64,000 nt of DNA, from NCBI RefSeq assembly GCF_003591005.1, contig NZ_QYYD01000010.1:62001-126000 (forward strand), given 5' to 3'. Shown here in pieces: positions 1 to 8,214 of this stretch. This DNA comes from Rhodopseudomonas palustris. Its GTDB lineage: Bacteria; Pseudomonadota; Alphaproteobacteria; Rhizobiales; Xanthobacteraceae. The translations under genes and the position numbers were made by a program. Below the pieces are notes generated by a model. That model saw nothing but the letters and a program-made list of their open reading frames with translations, did no database searches and had not been told where the DNA came from. The first letter of the stretch is position 1. Each line of letters starts with the position of its first letter.

Positions 1-1221
1 GCGGATGCCGCGGCCGAGGACTGCGGCGCTGGCGTCGGCATCCAGACCGTCGCCGTCGTCCTCGATGACAATGCAGAAGCCGCTCGCGTCACAGCTGCTG
101 CTGATCCGGACCCGGCTGCGGGCATGGCGGGTGGCGTTGTCGAGCAGATTACCCAGCACTTCGGCGAGATCGGTGCGCTCCAGCCGTACCGCCGTGTAGT
201 CGGGGACCTCCAGCTGGTAATCGATTTGCCCGCCCGCCGGCGTGCGCGACTGGATCGTCACCAGCGACCGCAGCAAGGGCGCCAGCTCGACCGGGGCGAC
301 GGCACCGCGGCGGATGTCGCCGCGCAGCCGGGCGCGCGCCAGTTCGCGGTCGACATGGCGGCTCATCGCGGTGCCGACCGCCTCGATGTCGCGCGCCAGC
401 CCCTCTTCACCCCGTTCACGCAGCCGGGCCGCATCGGCCGCCAGCGCTGCGAGCGGCGTTTTCAGGCCGTGGGCCAGATCGGCGGCGCGGTCGCGCGAGC
501 GATCGATTTCGCGCGCCTGCGCCTCCAGCAGCGCGTTGACCTCCTCGACCAGCGGCCGGACCTCGTCCGGCACCGCCTGCGGCAGCCGATCGCTGCGCCC
601 GGCGCGGATGTCGGCGATGCCCTGGCGCAGCGCCCGCAGCGGCCGCAACCCGAGCATCACCTGCACCGAGGTGGCGAGCGCCAGCACCACGCCGAGAATA
701 CCGAGCGCGACCACCAGGTCACGCGCGAAGGCGCGGCCGGCGGCGCTGACGCGTTCGAGATCGACCGCCACCATGGCGCGGATCGGCACCGGCTGACCGC
801 CGATGGTCACCACCACGCGGCGCTCGACGATCGACAACCTCCCGCCGGCGGGCCCGACAATGTCGTGGTGATGCACCTCGCCCGGTCCTGGCTGATCGAT
901 CGGCACCGTGAGCCGGTCGTCCCACAATGAGCGCGAGCGCAGCAGCCGTTCGCTGTCGTCGCCGACCTGCCAGTACAGCCCCGACAGCGGCTCGGAGAAC
1001 CGCGGATCCGTGGGCGGGCGCGCCAGCACCAGCCTGCCGTCGGGCTCGACTTCAAGGCCGGCGAGGATCTGCTTCAGCGAGACCTCGAGATCGTCGGCGA
1101 TCGTTCGGGTGACGTGGCGCTCGAACAGAATCGTCAGCGCGAGACCAGCGACGCTGAGCGCGATCAGGATGGCCGCGGCGCCGCCGGCGATCAGCCGCAG
1201 CCGCAGCGAGTGCCGCGTCAC
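1..1221 (-). CDS. Two-component sensor histidine kinase (PhoQ-like), C-terminus cut by window edge
   Basis: I translated this frame by hand. It starts with GTG at 1221, overlapping the TGA of the response-regulator gene, and stays open for 407 codons to the window edge. An N-terminal membrane segment is followed by a periplasmic region, a second hydrophobic segment near residues 160-180 and a HAMP-like linker. The phosphoacceptor box reads HGLKTPLAAL (near base 470), followed by an N-box with LLDNATRHA and a DDGDGLD nucleotide-binding motif. The final G2 part lies outside the window. It should autophosphorylate and pass phosphate to the adjacent OmpR-type regulator. The signal sensed is unknown; PhoQ-like relatives sense cations or envelope stress. 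Confidence 0.9.
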   Translation of the reverse strand, partial: MTRHSLRLRLIAGGAAAILIALSVAGLALTILFERHVTRTIADDLEVSLKQILAGLEVEPDGRLVLARPPTDPRFSEPLSGLYWQVGDDSERLLRSRSLWDDRLTVPIDQPGPGEVHHHDIVGPAGGRLSIVERRVVVTIGGQPVPIRAMVAVDLERVSAAGRAFARDLVVALGILGVVLALATSVQVMLGLRPLRALRQGIADIRAGRSDRLPQAVPDEVRPLVEEVNALLEAQAREIDRSRDRAADLAHGLKTPLAALAADAARLRERGEEGLARDIEAVGTAMSRHVDRELARARLRGDIRRGAVAPVELAPLLRSLVTIQSRTPAGGQIDYQLEVPDYTAVRLERTDLAEVLGNLLDNATRHARSRVRISSSCDASGFCIVIEDDGDGLDADASAAVLGRGIR

Positions 1222-1886
1222 GCGCCGTCTCCCGGGACGATGTAGCCGAAGCCGCGCCGCGTCTCGATCAATTCGGCGCCGAGCTTCTTGCGGACGCGGC
1301 CGACCAGAACCTCGATGGCGTTGGAATCGTGAGCATCGTCCTGGCCGTAGATGTTTTCGCTAAGCTCGAACTGCGACACCACGCGGCCGCGATGCAGGAT
1401 CAGATAGGAGGCGAGCCGATATTCCAGCGGCGACAGCGCCGCCGGGACGCCGCGCACGCTGACCTGCATCTGACGCTCGTCGAGCGAGACGTCGCCGACG
1501 CTGATCACCGAGGAGGCATGGCCGGCGGAGCGGCGCACGATCGAACGCAGCCGTGCCAGCAGTTCCTCCATCTGAAACGGTTTCGGCAGATAATCATCGG
1601 CGCCGGCGTCGATACCGTCGACCCGTTCCGCCCAGCTGCCGCGCGCCGTCAAAATCAGCACCGGGGTGCGCCGGCCGCCTTCGCGCCAGCGCTTCAGGAT
1701 CGTCAGGCCGTCCATCCGCGGCAGGCCGAGGTCGAGCACGATCGCCGCGTAGTCTTCGGTATCGCCGCGAAACCAGGCATCCTCGCCGTCGGCGACGCAT
1801 TCGACCACATAGCCGGCGGCACCGAGCCCGCGCGCGAGATCCGCGGCGATCCGGCGATCATCCTCGGCCACCAGCACCCGCATCAC
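1218..1886 (-). CDS. OmpR/PhoP-family response regulator
   Basis: The 222-residue protein has an N-terminal receiver domain: acidic pair EDD at 7-9, phosphoacceptor Asp51 in VLDLGLPRMDG, and a conserved Lys in LPKPF. A C-terminal winged-helix DNA-binding domain ends in RRGFGY, typical of OmpR-type regulators. I chose the ATG at 1886 because translation there begins MRVLVAEDD, the usual start of the fold; the open frame extends further upstream without support. It overlaps the PepSY gene by ATGA and the kinase by four bases, so the three genes form one operon. It probably controls envelope or metal-responsive genes, including its own operon. Confidence 0.93.
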   Translation of the reverse strand: MMRVLVAEDDRRIAADLARGLGAAGYVVECVADGEDAWFRGDTEDYAAIVLDLGLPRMDGLTILKRWREGGRRTPVLILTARGSWAERVDGIDAGADDYLPKPFQMEELLARLRSIVRRSAGHASSVISVGDVSLDERQMQVSVRGVPAALSPLEYRLASYLILHRGRVVSQFELSENIYGQDDAHDSNAIEVLVGRVRKKLGAELIETRRGFGYIVPGDGA

Positions 1887-2212
1887 TTTTCCCTGGTCTT
1901 GCGGATCTCGCCGCTCTGCGGATCGACATAGACCTCGAACAGCCGGCCGGCCTTGTCGATCACGATAAATTCGTACAGCCACTCGCCGTGGTGGCGCTCG
2001 ATCTCGACGCCGGTGATCTCGCCGGGCAGCTTGTCGCGGACGATGGTCAGCAATTCGGCGAGCGGACGGATCTCGCCGCGCTGCACCGCGAGCCGCGCCT
2101 CGTCATGGTCGCGGCGGCCGCTATGGTCGTGGGCGACGGCGGGCAGGCCGGCGAGCGCCAGCGTCGCCAGCATCAGCGCGATGATCGGCCGGCGTCGTCT
2201 CGCACTGGTCAA
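1883..2212 (-). CDS. PepSY-domain periplasmic protein
   Basis: This 109-residue protein has an Arg-rich N-terminus, a hydrophobic signal segment ending near AVAHDH, a His-rich stretch and then a PepSY-like domain (about residues 45-105) with VEIERHHGEWLYEF and VYVDPQSGEI. PepSY proteins are exported and often modulate peptidases or accompany two-component sensors. It is first in the operon with the response regulator and kinase, so a role in signal sensing is likely. The start used is TTG at 2212, preceded by GGGAG. An internal ATG at 2173 would shorten the signal peptide. The His-rich segment could bind metal, which is inference. Confidence 0.8.
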   Translation of the reverse strand: MTSARRRRPIIALMLATLALAGLPAVAHDHSGRRDHDEARLAVQRGEIRPLAELLTIVRDKLPGEITGVEIERHHGEWLYEFIVIDKAGRLFEVYVDPQSGEIRKTREK

Positions 2213-2330
2213 AGCCCGGTTCTCCCATGCCCCCGTTGACCGGCACCATCCGCGCCGGCGGCTGACGGCTCGCTGACATGGATCAATCCACTCGCGGGAT
2301 CAAACGGAGGCGCGCCTTCAGCAGATACGG

Positions 2331-2636
2331 CTAGCGGCGGCGGGACAACAATGGGCGCAGCAGCCCGGCCAGGAGGCCGGCGGCGATCAGCAGGCCGACG
2401 ATCGGGATCCACAGCAGGAACGCGCCGAGCAGGATCACCAAAACCACGGCGATCACCGCGCCGATGCCCATCGCCAGCATGAACATCTGCAGCGGGCTGA
2501 TCCGGCCGACGAAGATGCGCTCGCTGGTGGTCTGGTCGATGAAGATCCGCGTTCCCTTCGGGTCGTGGGACTCGCCGGGCGGAATGATCTCGGGTTCGAA
2601 GCGCGGCTTCTCGGGCCGCCTGGGCTGGTCGGTCAT
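2331..2636 (-). CDS. Small integral membrane protein, unknown function
   Basis: The 101-residue protein has a charged, Pro-rich N-terminal half (MTDQPRRPEKP) containing FIDQTTSERIFVGRIS. Two long hydrophobic stretches follow (about residues 50-95) with a short basic tail RPLLSRRR. The layout suggests a cytoplasmic N-terminus and a two-helix membrane hairpin. The start at 2636 has AAGGAT eight bases upstream; an ATG two codons earlier (2642) sits too close to that ribosome site. No function can be assigned. It stands alone between the two-component operon and mtnA. Confidence 0.75.
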   Translation of the reverse strand: MTDQPRRPEKPRFEPEIIPPGESHDPKGTRIFIDQTTSERIFVGRISPLQMFMLAMGIGAVIAVVLVILLGAFLLWIPIVGLLIAAGLLAGLLRPLLSRRR

Positions 2637-2828
2637 CGTCATATCCTTCGCCGGGAACGGGCCGGCGCATCGGGCCGAGCATAGCGACAACGGCGCCGCA
2701 GGCGAGCAGTTTCCCGCGTGACCTTCCGCCGCGCGGATGGCGACGACGGTGAAGGAGAGGACCCGATTGCGGCTTTGGCGCGGCGGCCCGCTTGGCGGGC
2801 TCATGGCCAAATATGCCGTCCTCTCCCC

Positions 2829-2906
2829 GTCATTGCGAGCGCAGCGAAGCAATCCAGAAACGCCGGGCACCACATCGCTGGATTGCTTCGCTGCGCTCGC
2901 AATGAC
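2829..2906. repeat. Palindromic intergenic repeat, CATTGCGAGC family, copy 1
   Basis: Arms 2829-2857 and 2878-2906 are perfect 29-bp inverted repeats, beginning GTCATTGCGAGC, around a 20-base spacer. Related copies lie at 4064-4128, 6386-6466 and 44311-44423. The element sits just downstream of mtnA. Transcribed, it would form a very stable hairpin. Confidence 0.95.
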
Positions 2907-2924
2907 GGCGTGGCACGGTGGTCG

Positions 2925-4040
2925 CTACGACGCCTGCCGCTCCCGCGCCACCCGTTCCGGGAACGCCGCCGCCAGCGAAGCGCGGTCCGGCTTGAGCACC
3001 CCGCGTTCGGTGATCAGGCCGGTGACGAGGCGGGACGGGGTGACGTCGAAGCCGTAATTGGCGACTTGCGAGCCCGGCGGCACGATCCGCACGGTTTCGA
3101 TCCGGCCGTCGGCCGTTCGGCCGGTCATGTCGGTGACCTCGGCGGCGTCGCGTTGTTCGATTGGGATTTCGCGCACGCCGTCATGGATGGTGAAGTCGAT
3201 CGTCGGGGACGGCAGCGCGACGTAGAACGGCACCTTGTTGTCGGCCGCCGCCAGCGCCTTCAGATAAGTCCCGATCTTGTTGCAGACGTCGCCGTCGGCG
3301 GTGACGCGGTCGGTGCCGACGATGCAGAGATCGACCATGCCGTGCTGCATCAGGTGGCCGCCGGTGTTGTCCGGGATCACGGTGTGGTCGACGCCGTGAT
3401 GGCCGAGCTCCCAGGCGGTGAGCGAGGCGCCCTGATTGCGCGGCCTTGTCTCGTCGGCATAGACGTGAATCGCAATGCCCTTGTCGAAGGCCTGATAGAT
3501 CGGCGCCGTCGCGGTGCCCCAGTCGACGGTGGCAAGCCAGCCGGCGTTGCAATGCGTCAGCACATTGACGCGCTCGCCCGGCTTTTTGGTGGCAGCGATC
3601 GCCTCGATCAGCTTCAGCCCGTTGGCGCCGATCGCCTGATTGATCGCGACGTCCTCGTCGGCGATCTCGGCGGCGCGCTGATACGCAGCCGCGACGCGCT
3701 CGGCCGGCTTCATTGGACGCAGCGCGTGGCGCATTTCGTCGAGCGCCCATTTCAGATTGATGGCGGTCGGGCGAGTCGCAATGAGCTTGTTGTAGGCGAG
3801 ACCCAGTGCCGCATCGGAGGCGTCCTCGCGCATCGCCAGCGCGATGCCGTAGGCCGCCGTCGCCCCGATCAGCGGCGCGCCGCGCACCAGCATCGAGCGG
3901 ATCGCATCCGCCGCCCGGTCGCAATTGGTCAGCTTGGCGATCACATACTCATGCGGCAACCGCCGCTGATCGATCGCCGCCACCGTCCAGCCATCCGGCT
4001 CGAGCCAGATGGAGCGGGTGTGAATGCCGTCGACTTTCAT
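2925..4040 (-). CDS. mtnA: S-methyl-5-thioribose-1-phosphate isomerase
   Basis: MtnA isomerises 5-methylthioribose-1-phosphate to methylthioribulose-1-phosphate in the salvage of methylthioadenosine. The 371-residue length is normal for the eIF2B-related family. Visible landmarks are RGAPLIGATAAYG (53-65), catalytic Cys164 in LTHCNAGWLAT, and catalytic Asp244 in CIVGTDRVTADGD. It lies downstream of mtnP on the same strand, separated by 92 bases that hold a palindromic repeat. MtnP makes its substrate, so the pair forms the first two steps of the pathway. No later salvage genes (mtnB, C, D, K) are in the window. Confidence 0.95.
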   Translation of the reverse strand: MKVDGIHTRSIWLEPDGWTVAAIDQRRLPHEYVIAKLTNCDRAADAIRSMLVRGAPLIGATAAYGIALAMREDASDAALGLAYNKLIATRPTAINLKWALDEMRHALRPMKPAERVAAAYQRAAEIADEDVAINQAIGANGLKLIEAIAATKKPGERVNVLTHCNAGWLATVDWGTATAPIYQAFDKGIAIHVYADETRPRNQGASLTAWELGHHGVDHTVIPDNTGGHLMQHGMVDLCIVGTDRVTADGDVCNKIGTYLKALAAADNKVPFYVALPSPTIDFTIHDGVREIPIEQRDAAEVTDMTGRTADGRIETVRIVPPGSQVANYGFDVTPSRLVTGLITERGVLKPDRASLAAAFPERVARERQAS

Positions 4041-4063
4041 GGTGCCTCGCTCACAGCGTTTCC

Positions 4064-4128
4064 GTCATTGCGAGCGCAGCGACGCGACGCGGCGTGGATT
4101 GCTTCGTCGCTACGCTCCTCGCAATGAC
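4064..4128. repeat. Palindromic intergenic repeat, CATTGCGAGC family, copy 2
   Basis: The outer arms GTCATTGCGAG (4064-4074) and CTCGCAATGAC (4118-4128) match perfectly; the inner part is imperfect. It fills most of the gap between mtnP and mtnA, so it would be transcribed if they form an operon. Confidence 0.85.
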
Positions 4129-4132
4129 GAGG

Positions 4133-5008
4133 TTACGCCTTCAAAATCCGCCCCGCCACCGCATCGAGTTTCTTGAGCAGTTCCGGATCGCGCGCATCGG
4201 GCTGAGTAATCAGCGCGGTGTCGAGGGCGCGGTCGGAGCCGATTGGGCAGGGTTCGTGCTCGCGCGGGAAGTCCCTCGCCAGGCGCGCCACCAGGTTCTT
4301 GGCCTTTTCGGCGTTCGAACTCAGCACGCGGATAATGTCCTGCACCGTCACCGCGTCGTGGTCGGGGTGCCAGCAGTCGAAATCCGTCACCATCGCGACG
4401 CTCGCGTAGCAGATCTCGGCCTCGCGGGCGAGCTTGGCCTCCGGCATGTTGGTCATGCCGATCACCGAATAGCCGAGCTGCTTGTAGGTGACGCTTTCGG
4501 CATAGCTGGAAAATTGCGGGCCTTCCATGCACAGATACGTGCCGCCGCGCGCCCAGGCGATGCCCTCCGCGTCGGCGGCCGCCGCCAGATGGATGCGCAG
4601 CCGCGGCGACACCGGATGCGCCATTGACACGTGGGCGACGCAGCCTTTGCCGAAGAACGAGCTCTCGCGCTTGTAGGTGCGATCGACGAACTGATCGACC
4701 AGCACGAAGGTGCCGGGCGGCAGCTCTTCCTTGAACGAGCCGCAGGCCGACAGCGAGATCAGGTCGGTGACGCCGGCGCGCTTCAGCACGTCGATATTGG
4801 CGCGATAATTGATGTCGGACGGCGACAGCCGGTGGCCCTTGTCGTGGCGCGGCATGAACACGATCGGCAGCCCGGCGATCGTGCCGCGCCGCACCGCGGA
4901 CGACGGCTCGCCCCATGGGCTCGCGATCTGCTCGTCGCGGACGTCTTCGAGCCCCGGTAGATCATAAATGCCGGAACCGCCGATGATGCCGAGAACCGCC
5001 TTGGTCAT
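4133..5008 (-). CDS. mtnP: S-methyl-5'-thioadenosine phosphorylase
   Basis: MtnP splits methylthioadenosine with phosphate into adenine and methylthioribose-1-phosphate, the substrate of MtnA next door. The 291-residue protein has the purine phosphorylase fold: GIIGGSGIYDL at 6-16, the phosphate-binding segment FMPRHDKGHR, NYRANIDVL, the SACGS motif, and the substrate-binding segment MEGPQFSSYAES. The ATG at 5008 follows a GGGAG ribosome site; the open frame upstream lacks conserved sequence. The two genes form a short methionine-salvage unit. Confidence 0.95.
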   Translation of the reverse strand: MTKAVLGIIGGSGIYDLPGLEDVRDEQIASPWGEPSSAVRRGTIAGLPIVFMPRHDKGHRLSPSDINYRANIDVLKRAGVTDLISLSACGSFKEELPPGTFVLVDQFVDRTYKRESSFFGKGCVAHVSMAHPVSPRLRIHLAAAADAEGIAWARGGTYLCMEGPQFSSYAESVTYKQLGYSVIGMTNMPEAKLAREAEICYASVAMVTDFDCWHPDHDAVTVQDIIRVLSSNAEKAKNLVARLARDFPREHEPCPIGSDRALDTALITQPDARDPELLKKLDAVAGRILKA

Positions 5009-5221
5009 GCTCTGTCTCCCGCTGCGCTGCACGCATGTCCCACGCGGCCTCCGCTCCGACAACCCCCTTGGCGGCTGTCTTCGCCCAACGTCGCATCTTG
5101 CCGGCTCGCTATGTCAGGCGCTGCCGGACGCGCGACGATTTTTCTTGTTCCCGAACGCCGCGCGGCTGCTAGGATCACCGCCAAGGCCGCGCAAAAGCGG
5201 CCACCGCGGGAGTGACATAAC

Positions 5222-6364
5222 GTGCAGCAGGGACGCGTCGTGTTCGGCGCCATGGAGGAAGTCGTCTACGGACAGCCGGCGGCGCAGGCAGTGGCCGCTC
5301 AGCTCGACCGGATCGGCGCGCAGCGCGCGCTGTTGATGGTCTCCGGCACCCTCAACCGGACCACCGATGAAATCGCCAAGGTGCGGGACGCGCTCGGCGG
5401 GCGCTGCGCCGCATTATTTGATGCGATGCCGGCGCATTCGCCGCGCAGCGCCATCATCGCCGCGACCGAGATGGCACGGGCGGCGGATGCCGACCTGATC
5501 GTCACGATCGGCGGCGGCTCGATCACCGACGGCGCCAAGGCGGTGCAAATATGCCTCGCCAACGACATTCGCACCGTGGCCGAGATGGACCGCGTCGCCA
5601 ACCGGCCGGCGCCGGTGGCGCCGACGGTGCGGCAGATCAGCGTGCCGACGACGATCTCGGGCGGCGAGTTCAGCGCCATGGCCGGCGTCACCAACGAGGC
5701 GACGCGGGTGAAGGAGAAGTTCGCGCATCCCTTGGTGATGCCACGGGCCGCGATCCTCGATCCGGCCATCACGGTGCACACCCCGGAATGGCTATTCCTC
5801 TCCACCGGAATCCGCGCGGTCGATCACTGCGTCGAGGCGATCTGCTCGGGCGAGGCGCATCCTTACGGCGACGCCCAGGCGCTGCACGGGCTGGCGATGC
5901 TGGCGGCGGGGCTGCCGCGGGTGAAGGCCGACCCGGCCGATCTCGACGCGCGGCTCGACTGCCAGATCGGCACCTGGCTGTCGATGGGCGCGCTGTCGTC
6001 GGGCGTGCCGATGGGCGCCAGCCACGGCATCGGCTACGTGCTCGGCGCCGCGTTCGACGTGCCACACGGCCACACCTCCTGCGTGATGCTGCCGGCGGTG
6101 ATGCGCTGGAACAAGGCCGTCAACCGCGACCGCCAGGCGCTGGTCGCCGCCGCGATGGGCCATCCGGGCAAGGACGCCGGCGACGTGCTGGACGCGCTGA
6201 TAAGGGTGCTCGGCATGCCGCGCTCGCTACGGGAGGTCGGCGTTTGTCCGGAGCATTTCGACAAGATTGCCGCGCAGGCCATGGGCACTCCGTGGGTCCC
6301 ACGCAACCCGCGCAAGATCGAGGGCCCGGCGCAGGTGCGGGAGATTTTGGAGTTGGCGGCATAG
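5222..6364 (+). CDS. Iron-containing alcohol dehydrogenase (maleylacetate-reductase-like)
   Basis: The 380-residue protein belongs to the group III (iron-type) alcohol dehydrogenases. It has an N-terminal NAD(P)-binding half with VTIGGGSITDGAKA and a C-terminal metal-binding half with AVDHCVEAICSGEAHP and SHGIGYVLGAAFDVPHGHTS, which supply the usual metal-ligand His residues. The short N-terminus and HG-x-GY-x-LG pattern resemble maleylacetate reductases, which act in ring cleavage, but the substrate cannot be fixed. The GTG start at 5222 follows GGGAG. It is divergent from mtnP and followed by a palindromic repeat and an acyl-CoA synthetase. Confidence 0.85.
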   Translation: MQQGRVVFGAMEEVVYGQPAAQAVAAQLDRIGAQRALLMVSGTLNRTTDEIAKVRDALGGRCAALFDAMPAHSPRSAIIAATEMARAADADLIVTIGGGSITDGAKAVQICLANDIRTVAEMDRVANRPAPVAPTVRQISVPTTISGGEFSAMAGVTNEATRVKEKFAHPLVMPRAAILDPAITVHTPEWLFLSTGIRAVDHCVEAICSGEAHPYGDAQALHGLAMLAAGLPRVKADPADLDARLDCQIGTWLSMGALSSGVPMGASHGIGYVLGAAFDVPHGHTSCVMLPAVMRWNKAVNRDRQALVAAAMGHPGKDAGDVLDALIRVLGMPRSLREVGVCPEHFDKIAAQAMGTPWVPRNPRKIEGPAQVREILELAA

Positions 6365-6385
6365 GGGCGACGCGTCAACGGCTCC

Positions 6386-6466
6386 GTCATTGCGAGCGTA
6401 GCGAAGCAATCCAGAAGCTCGGTGCACTGCGCTGGATTGCTTCGTCGCTTCGCTCCTCGCAATGAC
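6386..6466. repeat. Palindromic intergenic repeat, CATTGCGAGC family, copy 3
   Basis: The left arm (6386-6414, GTCATTGCGAGCGTAGCGAA start) and right arm (6432-6466) are inverted copies; the right arm carries a short insertion (TCGT). It lies between the alcohol dehydrogenase gene and the acyl-CoA synthetase gene. Confidence 0.9.
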
Positions 6467-6523
6467 GGGGGAGAGACCTGAACCAACAAAAACCAGAAGT
6501 CAGGCGCATCAGCGAGGAGCACG

Positions 6524-8074
6524 ATGTACACCGGCCAATTCGCAACAACCCACCCCGATCATCCCGCCTTCATCATGGCCTCGACCGGCGAGACCGTGAG
6601 CTATGCGGAGCTCGACGCCCGCAGTAATCGGCTGGCGCACCTCCTCTACAACCATGGCCTGCGGCGGCTCGATCACTATTCGATCTTCATGGAGAACAAC
6701 AACCGCTACCTCGAGGCCTGCGGCGCCGGCGAGCGCAGCGGCCATTACTACACCTGCGTCAATTCCTATCTGACGCCGGCCGAGCTCGCCTATATCCTGA
6801 CCAACAGCGAATCGCGCGCGCTGATCACTTCAAAAGCCAAGCTCGACGTCGCCCGCGAGGCGCTGAAAGAGTGCCCGAAAGTGACGCTGTGCATCGTGGT
6901 CGATGGCGACACCGAGAGCGAGCGCATCGTCGGCCTCGCCGAGGCTACCAAGGATCTGCCCGATACGCCGATCGCCGAAGAACATCTCGGCACCGCGATG
7001 TTGTACTCGTCAGGCACCACCGGCCGCCCGAAAGGCATTGTGCGGCCACTGCCGGAGCAGCCGCCGTCGCAGCCGCTACCGCTGTTCCACTTCCTCAACA
7101 CGCTGTGGAAGTATCGCAACGGCATGATCTATCTGTCGCCGGCGCCGCTGTATCACTCGGCACCGCAGGCCGCGGTTGGCCTCACCATCCGGGACGGCGG
7201 CACCGCGATCATCATGGAGCATTTCGATCCGGAGCAGTATCTGGCCTTAATCGAGAAGTACAAGGTGACGCACAGCCAGCTGGTGCCGACGATGTTCTCG
7301 CGAATGCTGAAGCTGCCGGAGGAGACGCGGAACAAATACGATCTGTCGTCGCTGGAAGTCGCGATCCACGCCGCCGCGCCGTGCCCGCCGCAGGTCAAGG
7401 AGCAGATGATCAAATGGTGGGGGCCGATCATCCATGAATATTACGGCGCCACCGAGGGCCTCGGCTTCACGGCCTGCAACAGCGAGGAATGGCTGGCGCA
7501 TCGCGGCACGGTCGGCAAGGTGATGATCGGCGACCTGCACATCCTCGACGACCGGATGCAGCCCTGCCCGAAAGGCACGCCGGGCCAGATCTGGTTCAAG
7601 ACCGCGACGCCGTTCGAATATTTCAATGACCCGGCCAAGACCAAGGAGACTCGTTCCGAAGACGGGAGCATGAGCACGGTCGGCGACGTCGGCTATGTCG
7701 ACGACGACGGCTATCTGCACCTCACCGACCGCGCCACCTTCATGATCATCTCCGGCGGCGTGAACATCTACCCGCAGGAATGCGAGAACCTGCTGATCAC
7801 CCACCCCAAGGTCGCCGATGCGGCGGTATTCGGTGTGCCGAACGAGGATTTGGGTGAGGAGGTCAAGGCGGTGATCCAGCCGATGCCGGGCGTCGACCCC
7901 GGTGCCGACCTCGCCCAGGAACTGATCGCGTTCTGCAACCAGTCGCTGTCGCGCCAGAAGGTCCCGCGCTCGATCGACTTCCTCGAGGAACTGCCGCGGC
8001 TCCCCACCGGCAAACTCTACAAGCGCCTGCTGCGGGATCAATATTGGGGCAAGAGCGGCTCAAGGATTGTGTAA
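6524..8074 (+). CDS. Acyl-CoA synthetase (AMP-forming, FadD-like)
   Basis: This 516-residue adenylate-forming enzyme should activate a carboxylic acid to its CoA thioester through an acyl-AMP. The P-loop-like motif LYSSGTTGRPKG is present. It is followed by APLYHSAPQ, the YYGATEG motif (near 306), a GDVGYVDDDGYLHLTDR hinge region and the C-terminal catalytic Lys in LPTGKLYKR. The ATG at 6524 follows GAGGAG. The overall pattern resembles medium- or long-chain fatty acyl-CoA ligases, but chain length and substrate are not readable. The alcohol dehydrogenase gene upstream may be coexpressed, though a repeat separates them. Confidence 0.9.
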   Translation: MYTGQFATTHPDHPAFIMASTGETVSYAELDARSNRLAHLLYNHGLRRLDHYSIFMENNNRYLEACGAGERSGHYYTCVNSYLTPAELAYILTNSESRALITSKAKLDVAREALKECPKVTLCIVVDGDTESERIVGLAEATKDLPDTPIAEEHLGTAMLYSSGTTGRPKGIVRPLPEQPPSQPLPLFHFLNTLWKYRNGMIYLSPAPLYHSAPQAAVGLTIRDGGTAIIMEHFDPEQYLALIEKYKVTHSQLVPTMFSRMLKLPEETRNKYDLSSLEVAIHAAAPCPPQVKEQMIKWWGPIIHEYYGATEGLGFTACNSEEWLAHRGTVGKVMIGDLHILDDRMQPCPKGTPGQIWFKTATPFEYFNDPAKTKETRSEDGSMSTVGDVGYVDDDGYLHLTDRATFMIISGGVNIYPQECENLLITHPKVADAAVFGVPNEDLGEEVKAVIQPMPGVDPGADLAQELIAFCNQSLSRQKVPRSIDFLEELPRLPTGKLYKRLLRDQYWGKSGSRIV

Positions 8075-8090
8075 GGCGCCCCGCGCACGA

Positions 8091-8126
8091 CGCGCTCCCT
8101 CTCCCGCTTGCGGGAGAGGGAGCGCG
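8091..8126. repeat. Perfect hairpin, CTCTCCCGC family
   Basis: Arms of 17 bases (8091-8107 and 8110-8126) pair perfectly around TT. It lies 16 bases after the acyl-CoA synthetase stop. There is no T run, so it is a repeat rather than a standard terminator. Related hairpins occur at 17248-17269, 49792-49815 and 57489-57512. Confidence 0.85.
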
Positions 8127-8214
8127 CTGCGGTTGGGGAGCGGCACTGCCTCATGGGCAGAATCGGCGGGAATGGGCTATAGAGCCTCATGGCTCCTCCT
8201 CCCTGCCCGCTTTC

